Shown: piece by piece, positions 43,565 through 51,928 of the stretch
Numbering within the stretch: the first letter of the stretch is position 1
How the letters are laid out: each line of letters starts with the position of its first letter
From: Halorubrum sp. 2020YC2
Lineage (GTDB): Archaea; Halobacteriota; Halobacteria; Halobacteriales; Haloferacaceae
NCBI RefSeq assembly: GCF_018623055.1
Contig: NZ_CP076019.1
Location: 1-64,000, forward strand
Direction of reading: 5' to 3'
DNA length: 64,000 nt
Notes under the pieces: generated by a model
Seen by the model: the letters and a program-made list of their open reading frames with translations, nothing else
Database searches by the model: none
What the model was told of the DNA's origin: nothing
Translations under genes and position numbers: made by a program

Positions 43565-44098
43565 ATGGTCAACCTCTGGGAGGACCTCGAGACGGGACCG
43601 GACGCGCCGGACGAGATCTACGCCGTCGTCGAGTGTCTCAAGGGCGAGCGCAACAAGTACGAGTACGACAAGGACATTCCCGGCGTCGTCTTAGACCGGG
43701 TGCTCCACTCGAACGTCCACTACCCGTACGACTACGGCTTCATCCCGCAGTCGTACTACGACGACGAGGACCCCTTCGACGTGATGGTGCTCGTCGAGGA
43801 CCAGACGTTCCCCGGCTGCGTCGTCGAGGCTCGCCCCGTCGCGCTGATGAAGATGGACGACGACGGCGAGCAGGACGACAAGGTGATCGCGGTGCCGACC
43901 GAGGACCCCCGGTTCGATCACATCGAGGACCTCGAGGACATCCCCCAGCAGATCCTCGACGAAATCGACGAGTTCTTCGCGACCTACAAGAACCTCGAGG
44001 CCGGCAAGGAGGTCGAAACGCTCGGCTGGGAGGACAAGGCGGCGGCGAAAGAGGCGATCGAGCACGCGCAGGACCTCTACGACGAGCAGGTCGCGTAG
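43565..44098 (+). CDS. ppa: Inorganic pyrophosphatase
   Basis: A 177-residue family I pyrophosphatase: KYEYDKDIPGVVLDRVLHSN, VHYPYDYGFIPQSYYDDEDP, FDVMVL (the metal-binding DxxxFD motif) and KVIAVPTEDPRF. It hydrolyses PPi to drive biosynthesis. ATG 43565 (MVNLWEDLETGPDAPDEIYA) matches the normal haloarchaeal N-terminus. Confidence 0.95.
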   Translation: MVNLWEDLETGPDAPDEIYAVVECLKGERNKYEYDKDIPGVVLDRVLHSNVHYPYDYGFIPQSYYDDEDPFDVMVLVEDQTFPGCVVEARPVALMKMDDDGEQDDKVIAVPTEDPRFDHIEDLEDIPQQILDEIDEFFATYKNLEAGKEVETLGWEDKAAAKEAIEHAQDLYDEQVA

Positions 44099-44194
44099 GG
44101 CGGTATAACCGGAGCGCATCCGCCGCCCGCGCCCGGATGCGTTATGCCTATGGGTAATTTTTAGGGTGGCCGTCGCGTGTTCGTTAGTAGAGCC

Positions 44195-44320
44195 ATGAGC
44201 GCAACCACGCCCTCCGTCGGCATCGATCACCCGACGGTCGTGCCCGCGAACTTCGACCCGGACGACGACGCGACGGCCGAGGCGGCCGACGACGAAGCGG
44301 CCGCGAGCGACGACGCCTAG
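44195..44320 (+). CDS. Small acidic protein, unknown
   Basis: A 41-codon frame, MSATTPSVGIDHPTVVPANF followed by an Asp/Ala/Glu tail. It has an AATTTTTAG TATA-like stretch about 35 bp upstream and stands alone between ppa and a convergent regulator. The acidic bias is right for a haloarchaeal protein, but so short a frame may be fortuitous. Confidence 0.4.
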   Translation: MSATTPSVGIDHPTVVPANFDPDDDATAEAADDEAAASDDA

Positions 44321-44338
44321 GGCCTGCAGGCACCGTTC

Positions 44339-45136
44339 TCAGGCGCGTTCGAGGACCGCTGAGAGCCGCGTCGCGTCGGCTCGAAGCGACGCGAACGCGT
44401 CGTCCACCCAGTCGACGACCGTCTGGTCCGTCGATTCGAGCACGCACCGCGGGTTGTTCCGCTGGTCGTACGCGGTCACGCAGCCGACGTCGCCACAGCG
44501 GAGGAGCCCGTACTCGATCGGCTCGGCGCTCACGTACACCTCGGCGTGCTCGTCGTCTAACGCTCGGTCGGTCGCCGGCCCGAACTCCGCGATCGACGCG
44601 TCGGCCACGTCGCGGTCGATTATCAGTTCGACGCTCGCGCCGTCGTCCAGCGCCGCCGCCGCGGCGTCGTTGAACGGCTGGATGACGACCGGGGAGACCG
44701 CCCGGATGTCGGCGCCGCGGCTCTCGTGTAGCAGTCCCGTGAGCCGGTCGACGGCCGCCAGCGGGTTCTGGTCCGACGCGACGGTGAGGTCGCTGTCGGG
44801 GATCCCCTCGGGCGGGAAGTCGACGCCGATGCGCTCGAGGGTCGCGGCGAACCGGCCGTAGCGGTCGCCGCGCTCGACCTCCGTCAGGAGGCTCTCGTAC
44901 GCGTCGTGGACGCGTTCCCCGGTCGGCGTCACGCGGTAGTCCGCGTCACGTTTCACCACCCAGTCGCGCTCGCGGAACCCCGCGAGGATCCGCTGGACCG
45001 TCGTTCGGGTCGCGTCGACCGCGTCGGTCAACTCGGTGGGGCGCCGCGGGTCCTCGCGCAGCGCCCGGAGTATCGCGACCCGAACGGGCGAGCCGGCGAG
45101 GTACTGTGCGCCGTCGTGTCCGTCCTCGGCCCTCAT
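44339..45136 (-). CDS. HTH regulator with C-terminal FilR1-like domain
   Basis: A 265-residue protein. The N-terminal winged helix (SPVRVAILRALREDPRRPTE, LTDAVDATRTTVQRILAGFR) is followed by a ligand-type domain (AVSPVVIQPFNDAAAAALDD; VELIIDRDVADASIAEFGPA; YGLLRCGDVGCVTAYD) of the methanogen/haloarchaeal FilR1 (DUF1724) type. No target is evident; it lies beside the second TnpB element. Confidence 0.87.
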   Translation of the reverse strand: MRAEDGHDGAQYLAGSPVRVAILRALREDPRRPTELTDAVDATRTTVQRILAGFRERDWVVKRDADYRVTPTGERVHDAYESLLTEVERGDRYGRFAATLERIGVDFPPEGIPDSDLTVASDQNPLAAVDRLTGLLHESRGADIRAVSPVVIQPFNDAAAAALDDGASVELIIDRDVADASIAEFGPATDRALDDEHAEVYVSAEPIEYGLLRCGDVGCVTAYDQRNNPRCVLESTDQTVVDWVDDAFASLRADATRLSAVLERA

Positions 45137-45339
45137 CGTACGATCCCTGTGTACGGGTACCGCCCTGTTAACTATTATTAGTCGCTAAGTCTCCCTCTTC
45201 AAAGACCAACGCAGGGAGCGAAGCGACCGAGTAGCGCAATAAGGAGGGGATACAGCACTGTCATGGTCTTCTAAACACTCCGCGACGACATGCCCACAGG
45301 CCTACGGCAATGATAAACTATTTGTATGTAAATTATGGT

Positions 45340-45465
45340 GTGGCAACGCGAAAGACCATTTCTATCCGCGACGACCAAGAAGAATGGATTCAGGACAACC
45401 ACCTGAGTCTCTCCTCGTTCGTCCAAGAGAAACTGGACGAACTCATCGAAGAACGAGAATCGTAG
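45340..45465 (+). CDS. Small ribbon-helix-helix-like protein of the TnpB element
   Basis: A 41-residue frame from GTG 45340: VATRKTISIRDDQEEWIQDN, then HLSLSSFVQEKLDELIEERE and S. Strand (KTISI) then two helices is the RHH fold. Its TAG abuts the tnpB ATG. An in-frame ATG at 45310 would add ten residues but overlaps the AT-rich promoter. It probably represses tnpB. Confidence 0.65.
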   Translation: MATRKTISIRDDQEEWIQDNHLSLSSFVQEKLDELIEERES

Positions 45466-46687
45466 ATGCAGTACAACTACAAGTATCGACTCAACCCAAC
45501 AGAAGCCCTCTCTGAGACGCTCCTGTCCCACGTCGATACTTGTAGGCAACTATACAATCACGTCCTTTATCTGCTCAAGGAGGAAGACGACATTCCCGCC
45601 CGATACAATGTACAGGGGCAACTTCCCGACCTCAAAACGTGGTGGGACGACCTCGGAAACGTTCACTCGAAAGTGTTACAGATGGTCGTCAAGCGCGTCT
45701 ACGACAATCTCTCCACGCTCAAAGCGCAAAAGCAGAACGGACGCGCTGTTGGAATGCTCAAGTGGAAACCACCCCGAGAATATCGTTCACTCACCTACAA
45801 CCAGTCCGGCTTCAAACTCAAGAATACGAGTGGTCGGCCTGTCCTGTGGTTGAGTAAAATCGGTGAGATTCCGATTCACCTCCACCGAGACATTCCCAAG
45901 AACGCGACAATCAAACAGGTCACGATCAAGCAGGAGCCAACTGGCGAGTGGTACGCTACGTTCGGCGTCGACATGGACGAAGCCACACCCGAGAAACCAG
46001 AGATGCCAGAGGAGGTCGTCGGAATCGACGTGGGGATTCTCACGTATGTACACGACACCGACGGCACAGCCGTCGAATCGCTCGACTTGTCCGACGAACG
46101 CGAGCGGTTGGAACGCGCCCAGCGTGACCTTTCACGGAAACAGCACGGGTCTGCGAATTGGGAGAACAACGGGGTCGTGGCCGAGCGCCACGCCGATCTC
46201 AAGCGAAAGCGTCGTGACTTCCTACACAAGCTCTCAAACTACTACGTACCGAGTACGACCTCGTAGCGTCGAAGACTTGGACACGAAGGAAAATCGAACT
46301 CCCGGTAACTCACGGAATCGAGCAGGTGCGGCGTGGGGAACGTTCTTTCGGATGCTTGAGTACAAATGTGAACGCGAAGGAACGCACTTCGTGGCGGTCA
46401 ACCCGAGAGGGACGACCAAGGAGTGCGCGTCATGTGGTGCCTCGACGGACAAGCCGTTGTGGGTTCGTGAACATTCATGCCCCTCGTGCGGGTTTGAGGT
46501 GGACAGAGACGCGAATGCGGCATGGAACATTCTTTCTCGCGGCCTCGAAGAAGTAGGGGTGGTTCACTCCGAATTAACGCCTGTGGAGACTGCGCTCCCT
46601 ACGGACACCGTTGTGTCTGCAAAGCGCGTCGTTGAAACAGGAAGCCCCACTCTCAAGGAGCGAACGGCGCAGGCCGTGAGCAAGTAG
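45466..46687 (+). pseudogene. tnpB: TnpB, broken by clustered frameshifts
   Basis: The first 260 residues are intact and include Asp of VVGIDVGILTY. Between about 46245 and 46300 the frame changes several times: YYV is followed by EYDLVA in frame 3 and then by VEDLDT in frame 2, with more indels before PGNSRNRAGAAW. The C-terminus (CASCGASTDKPLWVREHSCP, DRDANAAWNILSRGLEE) is otherwise intact to TAG 46685. It should be inactive as a nuclease, though the omega-RNA-encoding 3' end persists. Confidence 0.85.
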
Positions 46688-46751
46688 GGTGGGGTAGTTC
46701 ACTCGTACCGCGTCGCGGCCGCGGGGCTCCCACCCGTCTCGGCCGAACGCG

Positions 46752-47000
46752 TCAGTCCCGGTAGCGGAACGACACGACGGTGCCGACGGTGTCCTCGCCG
46801 GCGATGCGCTCCGTGGTCACCGTCACGGCCGCGAGCGAGTCCGCGCCGAGCGCCTCCTCGATCACCGCCCGCAGCGCATCCGGGTCGGCGCCCTCCTGTC
46901 TCACCGGCACGCGGACCTGTCGGCGGTTGACCGCGATGTCGCCGAGGTCGTACTCGGTGTGCTCGAACGCCTCCCGAATCGTCGCTTCGATGTCGGTCAT
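46752..47000 (-). CDS. Small conserved protein, unknown
   Basis: An 82-residue alpha/beta protein: MTDIEATIREAFEHTEYDLG, DIAVNRRQVRVPVRQEGADP, then RAVIEEALGADSLAAVTVTT and VVSFRYRD. The strand-helix-strand pattern and length suggest a ferredoxin-like fold. No catalytic motif; family not recognised. Confidence 0.7.
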   Translation of the reverse strand: MTDIEATIREAFEHTEYDLGDIAVNRRQVRVPVRQEGADPDALRAVIEEALGADSLAAVTVTTERIAGEDTVGTVVSFRYRD

Positions 47001-47190
47001 GGCACGCTACGTTCCGCGCCCGGTAGTGAAAAAACGCGGTCCTCGGTCGAAGGTGCGGAGGCGGGTGTTTCCCCACCCACATTAGTAAAAAAGAAAACGT
47101 CCGGGAACTCGCCGCTTCGACGCCGTGTCAATTTAATACGCTATAAATATACTTTAAATATCGTTTATATCCAACCGCACAACAATCTCA

Positions 47191-47201
47191 ATATTTATTT
47201 A
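47191..47201 (+). promoter_or_regulatory. TATA box of the small peptide gene
   Basis: ATATTTATTTA is centred about 25 bp before ATG 47220, fitting a leaderless transcript. It sits at the end of an unusually AT-rich stretch (about 47127-47210). Confidence 0.55.
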
Positions 47202-47219
47202 TCCTGATACTTTTCGAAT

Positions 47220-47351
47220 ATGCACGAAAGTGTCGCGGACTACGTGGCAGAGCACCCGAAGATGGCCGGCGTCCTGTTCACCGCACTGCTGCTGCTGACG
47301 CAGGCGGCGCCCGCGGCGGCGAATATTGCTAAAACAAACCCCGGACCGTAA
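47220..47351 (+). CDS. Small hydrophobic peptide (DUF7503-like) convergent with the CHAT gene
   Basis: A 43-residue product: MHESVADYVAEHPKMAGVLF, TALLLLTQAAPAAANIAKTN, PGP. A short amphipathic N-terminus, one hydrophobic helix and an Ala-rich signal-peptidase-like site (APAAA) leave only about nine residues after it. Similar ~43-residue AEHP-x-GVLFT-x-LLLTQA peptides recur in haloarchaea. Its stop is six bases from the end of the convergent CHAT-protease gene. It could be a membrane-active peptide, a secreted signal or a protease substrate; none is shown. Confidence 0.65.
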   Translation: MHESVADYVAEHPKMAGVLFTALLLLTQAAPAAANIAKTNPGP

Positions 47352-47357
47352 AATATC

Positions 47358-49547
47358 TTATATAAAGGAAGTATTGTCGCTCCAGTATAATTTCCCGTGA
47401 TAAAAAACCGGCACTGTTTCTAACTCAAGTGCCTCCCGTAACTGGTCCTCACTAACTGAGTCTATTATTGCGTTTGAGGGGACGGTATAGTTTTTAGACA
47501 TGTTTACTATGTTTGGTATATAAAGACTTCCGACACCATATGGTCCATTTGGGAAGGTACGCATCTCAAAATCCCACGAATCTTTTCTTGATTTTATATC
47601 GATTACAACTGCCATCCCGCTCCGACTCTGACAGATAGTCGTTCCCCCGTCCCCGACGACGATGTACTGGTGGCCGGTGATCAGTTCCCGTTTCGCCACG
47701 TGAAGCGCGGTCCGGAGGTTGAACCCGCTGTTCATCAGGCGCGCGATGATCCGGCCGAGCGTCGTCGCGGGCGAGTTCGCCACGTCGGAGAGGGTGACGA
47801 TGCCGCCGCGCGAGCCGCGGTGGACCAGGGCCTCGCCCTGCTGGTAGGACTGGCAGGCGTTGAGCAGAAAGGCGCTGACGCCGATTTCGAGGTCCCCGTC
47901 GGTCAGGTCGAGGTACCCCTCGGCGCACTGCATCCCGCGGTCGTCGACGTGGCCGATGTAGTGGAGGAAGTCGACGTCGGACGCGAGGGCGTCGCGCATC
48001 TCCCCGCGGGAGAGGTCGTGGCGTACCTCGATGTCGAACTGGACCATGTCGCGGAGCCCGTAGAGGTCGGCCACGTCGCCCTCCTCGCGCATCTGCTCGT
48101 CGTTACAGACCACGAGGACGGAGATGCGCGACTGCTCCACCTGCCCCGCTTCGAGCCGGCGGTGGTACGCGTCGAGCGTCGCCTTGTTCGCGTCGAGGGG
48201 GACCCCGTCCCCGACCCACGCGTGCTCGACGGTGTCGACGGGCTCCGGTCGGACGAACTCGGTCTGCGCCGAGACGGCGCCGCGGTCCGCCGAGGCGCCC
48301 GCGCCGCGGGTGGCTCCCGCGCTCGCGGCGCCCGCGCTCCCTCCGCCCCGAACGAACTCGCCGCCGAGGCCGCCGCCGTCGAGTTCGCCGCCGTCCAGCC
48401 CGACGCCCTCGGCCGCGGGCTCCGACTCGGCCGTCGGTGACGAGCTCCGCTCCGTGCCGCCGAAGAACCCGACGCCGACGCCCCCGTCGTCGCCCGCCGG
48501 GGTGACCTCGGTGGGCGAGCGGACGATCGACAGCTCGCCGGCGACGAACGGGAGCATCTCCACGTTCTCCGGGTCGGGACGGACGTCCGTCGTCAGCGTC
48601 CACTGCGGCAGCTCGGGCTCGACCGCCTCGAACGGCACGTCGAGGTACTCTCCGAGGCGCTCCGCGAGCGGGAGGTCGTACAGCCGCCCCCAGTCGAGGT
48701 CGAGGGCGGTCGTCTCGCGCTCGTGGAGGTCGACCGGGTAAAAGCCCTCCGTGCGGGCGAGACAGTCCATGTGGAACGACTGCCTGAGCACCTCCGCGGT
48801 CCGCGTCTCGAACCCCGGTTCGAGCGGGTACGTCCAGCCGTCCCCCTCGATCCGCGGGGCGTCGCCGGGGACGACGTCGGCCGCGAAGTAGTAGGCGAGC
48901 GAGACCACCGGGTAGAGGTAGCGGTACTCCGGCGGGACGACGATCCGGACCCCGCTGTCGACCGGCTCGACCCGCTCGGGGACGCGGAGCTCCTCGCCCG
49001 GTCCGATCAGCGGTGGGTGTCCCCGCAGGGTCGGGAAGGACCGCTCCGGGCTGGTGGTCTGGAGCGCGGAGCCGAGCAGCGAGACGGCGTCCATCAGCGA
49101 CTCCGGGTCAGTCGGAGTGGTGATCGTCCCCGCCGGGGTCTGGTGGAGCGACCGGAAGCCGAGCCCGACCGTGCCCGGCGTGTCGAGGTCGATCCGGGTG
49201 GTCCGGTCGGTCGTCGAGACGGAGAACCCGGAGTCGAAGGTGAGGTAGAGCTTCGTCGGGGCCGGGTTGATCCCGACGTGGTAGGTGCCGCTCGGCATCG
49301 TGTAACAGTCGCCGTGGGTCAGGAGCGTCCCGTCGCCGGCCCGGGTCTCGACGACCGCGACGCGGGGGATCTCGATCGACCCCGCCTCGACCGCGACGCT
49401 GGCGTCCACCGGGAAGTAGTGGTCCGACCCGGGGCGCGAGCGCGGGTCGACCGGGCGGTCGGTGTACACCTCGAACTGCGTGTTCTCGATGTGGTCCGTG
49501 ACGGTGATCCCGTCGGCCTCGCACAGCGGGTCGATATCGATGCTCAT
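47358..49547 (-). CDS. CHAT-domain (caspase-like) protease, large
   Basis: A 729-residue protein. The N-terminal ~330 residues are a beta-rich region (IDIDPLCEADGITVTDHIEN, VPPEYRYLYPVVSLAYYFAA), then a Gly/Ala/Ser low-complexity linker (about 345-430), then a CHAT protease domain. The catalytic dyad is visible as His533 in HYIGHVDDRG and Cys565 in LNACQSYQQG, 32 residues apart. The last ~95 residues (from about 47640 down) are AT-rich DNA and end FYHGKLYWSDNTSFI. CHAT proteases act in caspase-like cell death and antiviral signalling, for instance with gasdermins or CRISPR effectors. Here no such partner is adjacent; the convergent hydrophobic peptide is the only companion. Confidence 0.85.
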   Translation of the reverse strand: MSIDIDPLCEADGITVTDHIENTQFEVYTDRPVDPRSRPGSDHYFPVDASVAVEAGSIEIPRVAVVETRAGDGTLLTHGDCYTMPSGTYHVGINPAPTKLYLTFDSGFSVSTTDRTTRIDLDTPGTVGLGFRSLHQTPAGTITTPTDPESLMDAVSLLGSALQTTSPERSFPTLRGHPPLIGPGEELRVPERVEPVDSGVRIVVPPEYRYLYPVVSLAYYFAADVVPGDAPRIEGDGWTYPLEPGFETRTAEVLRQSFHMDCLARTEGFYPVDLHERETTALDLDWGRLYDLPLAERLGEYLDVPFEAVEPELPQWTLTTDVRPDPENVEMLPFVAGELSIVRSPTEVTPAGDDGGVGVGFFGGTERSSSPTAESEPAAEGVGLDGGELDGGGLGGEFVRGGGSAGAASAGATRGAGASADRGAVSAQTEFVRPEPVDTVEHAWVGDGVPLDANKATLDAYHRRLEAGQVEQSRISVLVVCNDEQMREEGDVADLYGLRDMVQFDIEVRHDLSRGEMRDALASDVDFLHYIGHVDDRGMQCAEGYLDLTDGDLEIGVSAFLLNACQSYQQGEALVHRGSRGGIVTLSDVANSPATTLGRIIARLMNSGFNLRTALHVAKRELITGHQYIVVGDGGTTICQSRSGMAVVIDIKSRKDSWDFEMRTFPNGPYGVGSLYIPNIVNMSKNYTVPSNAIIDSVSEDQLREALELETVPVFYHGKLYWSDNTSFI

Positions 49548-49698
49548 TGGGTGTCACCGCGGCGGTCGTCGGGGGCTGCGGGGACCGGCGCCGCGGCGGT
49601 ACGTGCCACTCCGTAGTGCGATAGCGGCGATAAAGCTTGTGTCGGTCGGATCGCCGCGGACCGAACCGATAAAGTCCCGGCCGCCCCACCTTCGCGTA

Positions 49699-50655
49699 AT
49701 GATAACGCTGGGAACGGCCCGCGCCTCCCCGGGCGAGACGGACACGGGCCGTCTCGAAGTGGGAGAGATGCGGGACGGGAGTCCCGTCCGGCTGCCGGTC
49801 GCCGTCGTCAACGGCGCGGCCGACGGCCCGACGCTGTACGTCCAGGCGGTCAGCGACGGCGACGAGCTGAACGGGTTAGGTGTCGTCAACCGCGTGGTTC
49901 CGCGCCTCGACCCGACGGAGCTGTCCGGCACGGTCCTCGTCGTCGGCATCGTGAACCGCTTCGCGTTCCAGGCGGCGGAACATCGGAACCCGGTCGACGA
50001 CCGGAAGATGAACCGGGGGTACCCGGGCGACGCCGACGGGACGACCAGCGAGCGGATCGCCCACGAGACGTTCCAGGTCGCCAAACGGGCGGATTACATC
50101 CTCGACCTCCATCAGGGGTCGACGAGCCGGATGATAAACGAGACGCGCGTGCGCTGCGGCGTCCGCCACCGGCTCCACGGCGACTGCCTGGAGCTCGCGA
50201 AGGTGTTCGGCTGCGGCCACGTCCTCGACATCAAGGGCCCGGACGGGCAGCTCGCCCGCGCCGGGCCGGAGCACGGCATTCCCACCGTCGACCCCGAACT
50301 CGGCGGCTGCGTCGGCTGGGACGAGGAGTCGATTCAGTACGGCGTCGAGGGCTTGTTCAACGTGCTCCGCCACTACGGGTTCCTCGACGGCGACGCCGCG
50401 CTCGAATCGCAGACCCGCGCCCGCGGCTTCGACCAGTACGGCTCGCCCGCCGGCGGACTGGTCCGCTTCGAGCGCGAACTGGGCGAACGCGTCTCCGCCG
50501 GCGACGTGCTGTTCGAGGTCACCGACACCTTCGGCGCGTTGGAGGGTCGGGTCACCGCCGACACGGACGGCATATTCTGGCGCACCCGCCGGCTCCCGCA
50601 GGTGGCCGCCGGCGAGTACGTCTGCTCGGTCGGCACCAACGTCGACCGGTACTGA
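49699..50655 (+). CDS. Succinylglutamate desuccinylase/aspartoacylase family protein
   Basis: A 318-residue zinc peptidase-type protein. LYVQAVSDGDELNGLGVVNR occupies the place of the usual HGDE zinc motif, FQVAKRADYILDLHQGSTSR carries the second zinc His, and PTVDPELGGCVGWDEESIQY follows; the C-terminus is the beta domain (GGLVRFERELGERVSAGDVL). The first motif reads VSDGDE where HGDE is expected, so the first zinc ligand may be lost or replaced. ATG 49699 is chosen on N-terminal fit (MITLGTARASPGETDTGRLE). It overlaps thrC by one base. Confidence 0.85.
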   Translation: MITLGTARASPGETDTGRLEVGEMRDGSPVRLPVAVVNGAADGPTLYVQAVSDGDELNGLGVVNRVVPRLDPTELSGTVLVVGIVNRFAFQAAEHRNPVDDRKMNRGYPGDADGTTSERIAHETFQVAKRADYILDLHQGSTSRMINETRVRCGVRHRLHGDCLELAKVFGCGHVLDIKGPDGQLARAGPEHGIPTVDPELGGCVGWDEESIQYGVEGLFNVLRHYGFLDGDAALESQTRARGFDQYGSPAGGLVRFERELGERVSAGDVLFEVTDTFGALEGRVTADTDGIFWRTRRLPQVAAGEYVCSVGTNVDRY

Positions 50656-51857
50656 TGGGCGACCCAGACGCCCCGGAGCGGGGACCGCACGCGCCCCGTC
50701 GCCTCCGCTGTCCCGAGTGCGGGGAGACGTACCGCGATCGGTGGCGCTGCCGGTGCGGCGCCCCCCTCGACTTCGCGGACCCCCCGACGCCCGCGGGCGA
50801 CGCGCCCGCCCCCGAGTCGTTCGACGCGCGCGGCGGGCTGTGGGCGTTCGACGACCTGCTCGCCGTCGGTAACGACCCCGGCGACCGGGTGACGCTCGGC
50901 GAGGGGACGACCCCGCTCGTCGACGCCGACGAGGGCCGCGAACCCGCCGGGGACGGGGAGACCGAGGTCCCGCCGTGGAACGCGTCGTTCAAGCTGGAGT
51001 ACGTCTTCCCGACGGGCTCGTTCAAGGACCGCGGCGCGACCGCGACGCTGACCCGGGCCCGCGAGCTGGGCGTCGAGCGCGTCGTCGAGGACTCCTCCGG
51101 CAACGCGGGCGCCGCGATCGCGACGTACGCCGCCCGCGCCGGGATCGCGGCCGAGATATACGTCCCCGCCGACGCCAAGGAGTCGAAGCTCCGCGCGATC
51201 CGACGCGCCGGCGCCGACCCGATCCGGATCGAGGGAAGCCGAGGAGACGTGACGGACGCGTGCGTCGCGGCGCTCGACGCTGCTGCGGATACTCCTTCGG
51301 GGACCGACGCCTGGTACGCCAGCCACGCCTGGAACCCGGCGTTCTTCGAGGGGACCGCCACGGTCGCGTACGAGACCGCGCTCCAGCGCGGCTGGGACGC
51401 GCCGGACGCCGTCGTGACTCCGCTGGGCCACGGGACGCTCTTCCTCGGCGCATATCGGGGGTTCCGGCGGCTCGAACGCGCCGGGTGGATCGAGTCCGTT
51501 CCGCGGCTCTACGGCGCGCAGGCGGCCGGCGTCGCGCCGATCGTCCGCGCGCTCTACGGCCCGGAGGCGGCCGACCCGGAGGGAGCCCGCAACGACGCGG
51601 CCGACGGGATCCAGATCGCCAAGCCGGTCCGAGACCGGGGGATCCGGGAAGCGATCGACGCCACCGGCGGCGACGCGCTCGCGGTCACCGAGGCGACCGC
51701 GACGCGCGAACTCGACCGCCTCCACGCCGCCGGCTTCTACACCGAGCCGACCTGCGCGGTCGCGCCCGCCGCGCTGCGAACCCTCCGCGAGCGCGGCGAG
51801 ATCGGTCCCGACGAGGACGTCGTCGTGCCGCTGACGGGGAGCGGGCTGAAGAGCTGA
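50655..51857 (+). CDS. thrC: Threonine synthase
   Basis: A 400-residue PLP enzyme. A four-cysteine zinc-ribbon-like N-terminus (CPECG...CRCG, residues 19-34) precedes the fold-type II domain with Lys124 in TGSFKDRGA, the phosphate loop region SSGNAGAAIATYAA, and PLGHGTLFLGAYRGF. It converts O-phosphohomoserine to threonine. Some haloarchaeal paralogues of this family have other substrates, but the sequence fits ThrC well. The start ATG overlaps the preceding stop (TGATG). Confidence 0.9.
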   Translation: MGDPDAPERGPHAPRRLRCPECGETYRDRWRCRCGAPLDFADPPTPAGDAPAPESFDARGGLWAFDDLLAVGNDPGDRVTLGEGTTPLVDADEGREPAGDGETEVPPWNASFKLEYVFPTGSFKDRGATATLTRARELGVERVVEDSSGNAGAAIATYAARAGIAAEIYVPADAKESKLRAIRRAGADPIRIEGSRGDVTDACVAALDAAADTPSGTDAWYASHAWNPAFFEGTATVAYETALQRGWDAPDAVVTPLGHGTLFLGAYRGFRRLERAGWIESVPRLYGAQAAGVAPIVRALYGPEAADPEGARNDAADGIQIAKPVRDRGIREAIDATGGDALAVTEATATRELDRLHAAGFYTEPTCAVAPAALRTLRERGEIGPDEDVVVPLTGSGLKS

Positions 51858-51928
51858 GCCGGGGCGCCCGGGTCTCGGGACCGAACCCACCGGTACCCCT
51901 ATTTCGGTCGACGCGCGTGGTACTACGC

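Larger units (their letters stand above)
45310..46705 (+). mobile_element. TnpB-only IS1341-type element, decayed
   Basis: It carries a short RHH-like gene and a frameshifted tnpB. The right end GGGGTAGTTCACTCG (46691-46705) follows the stop exactly as in the intact element at 25.5 kb. The left boundary is uncertain. The accessory gene differs from the DUF2080 gene of the other element although the tnpB right ends match. Confidence 0.65.
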
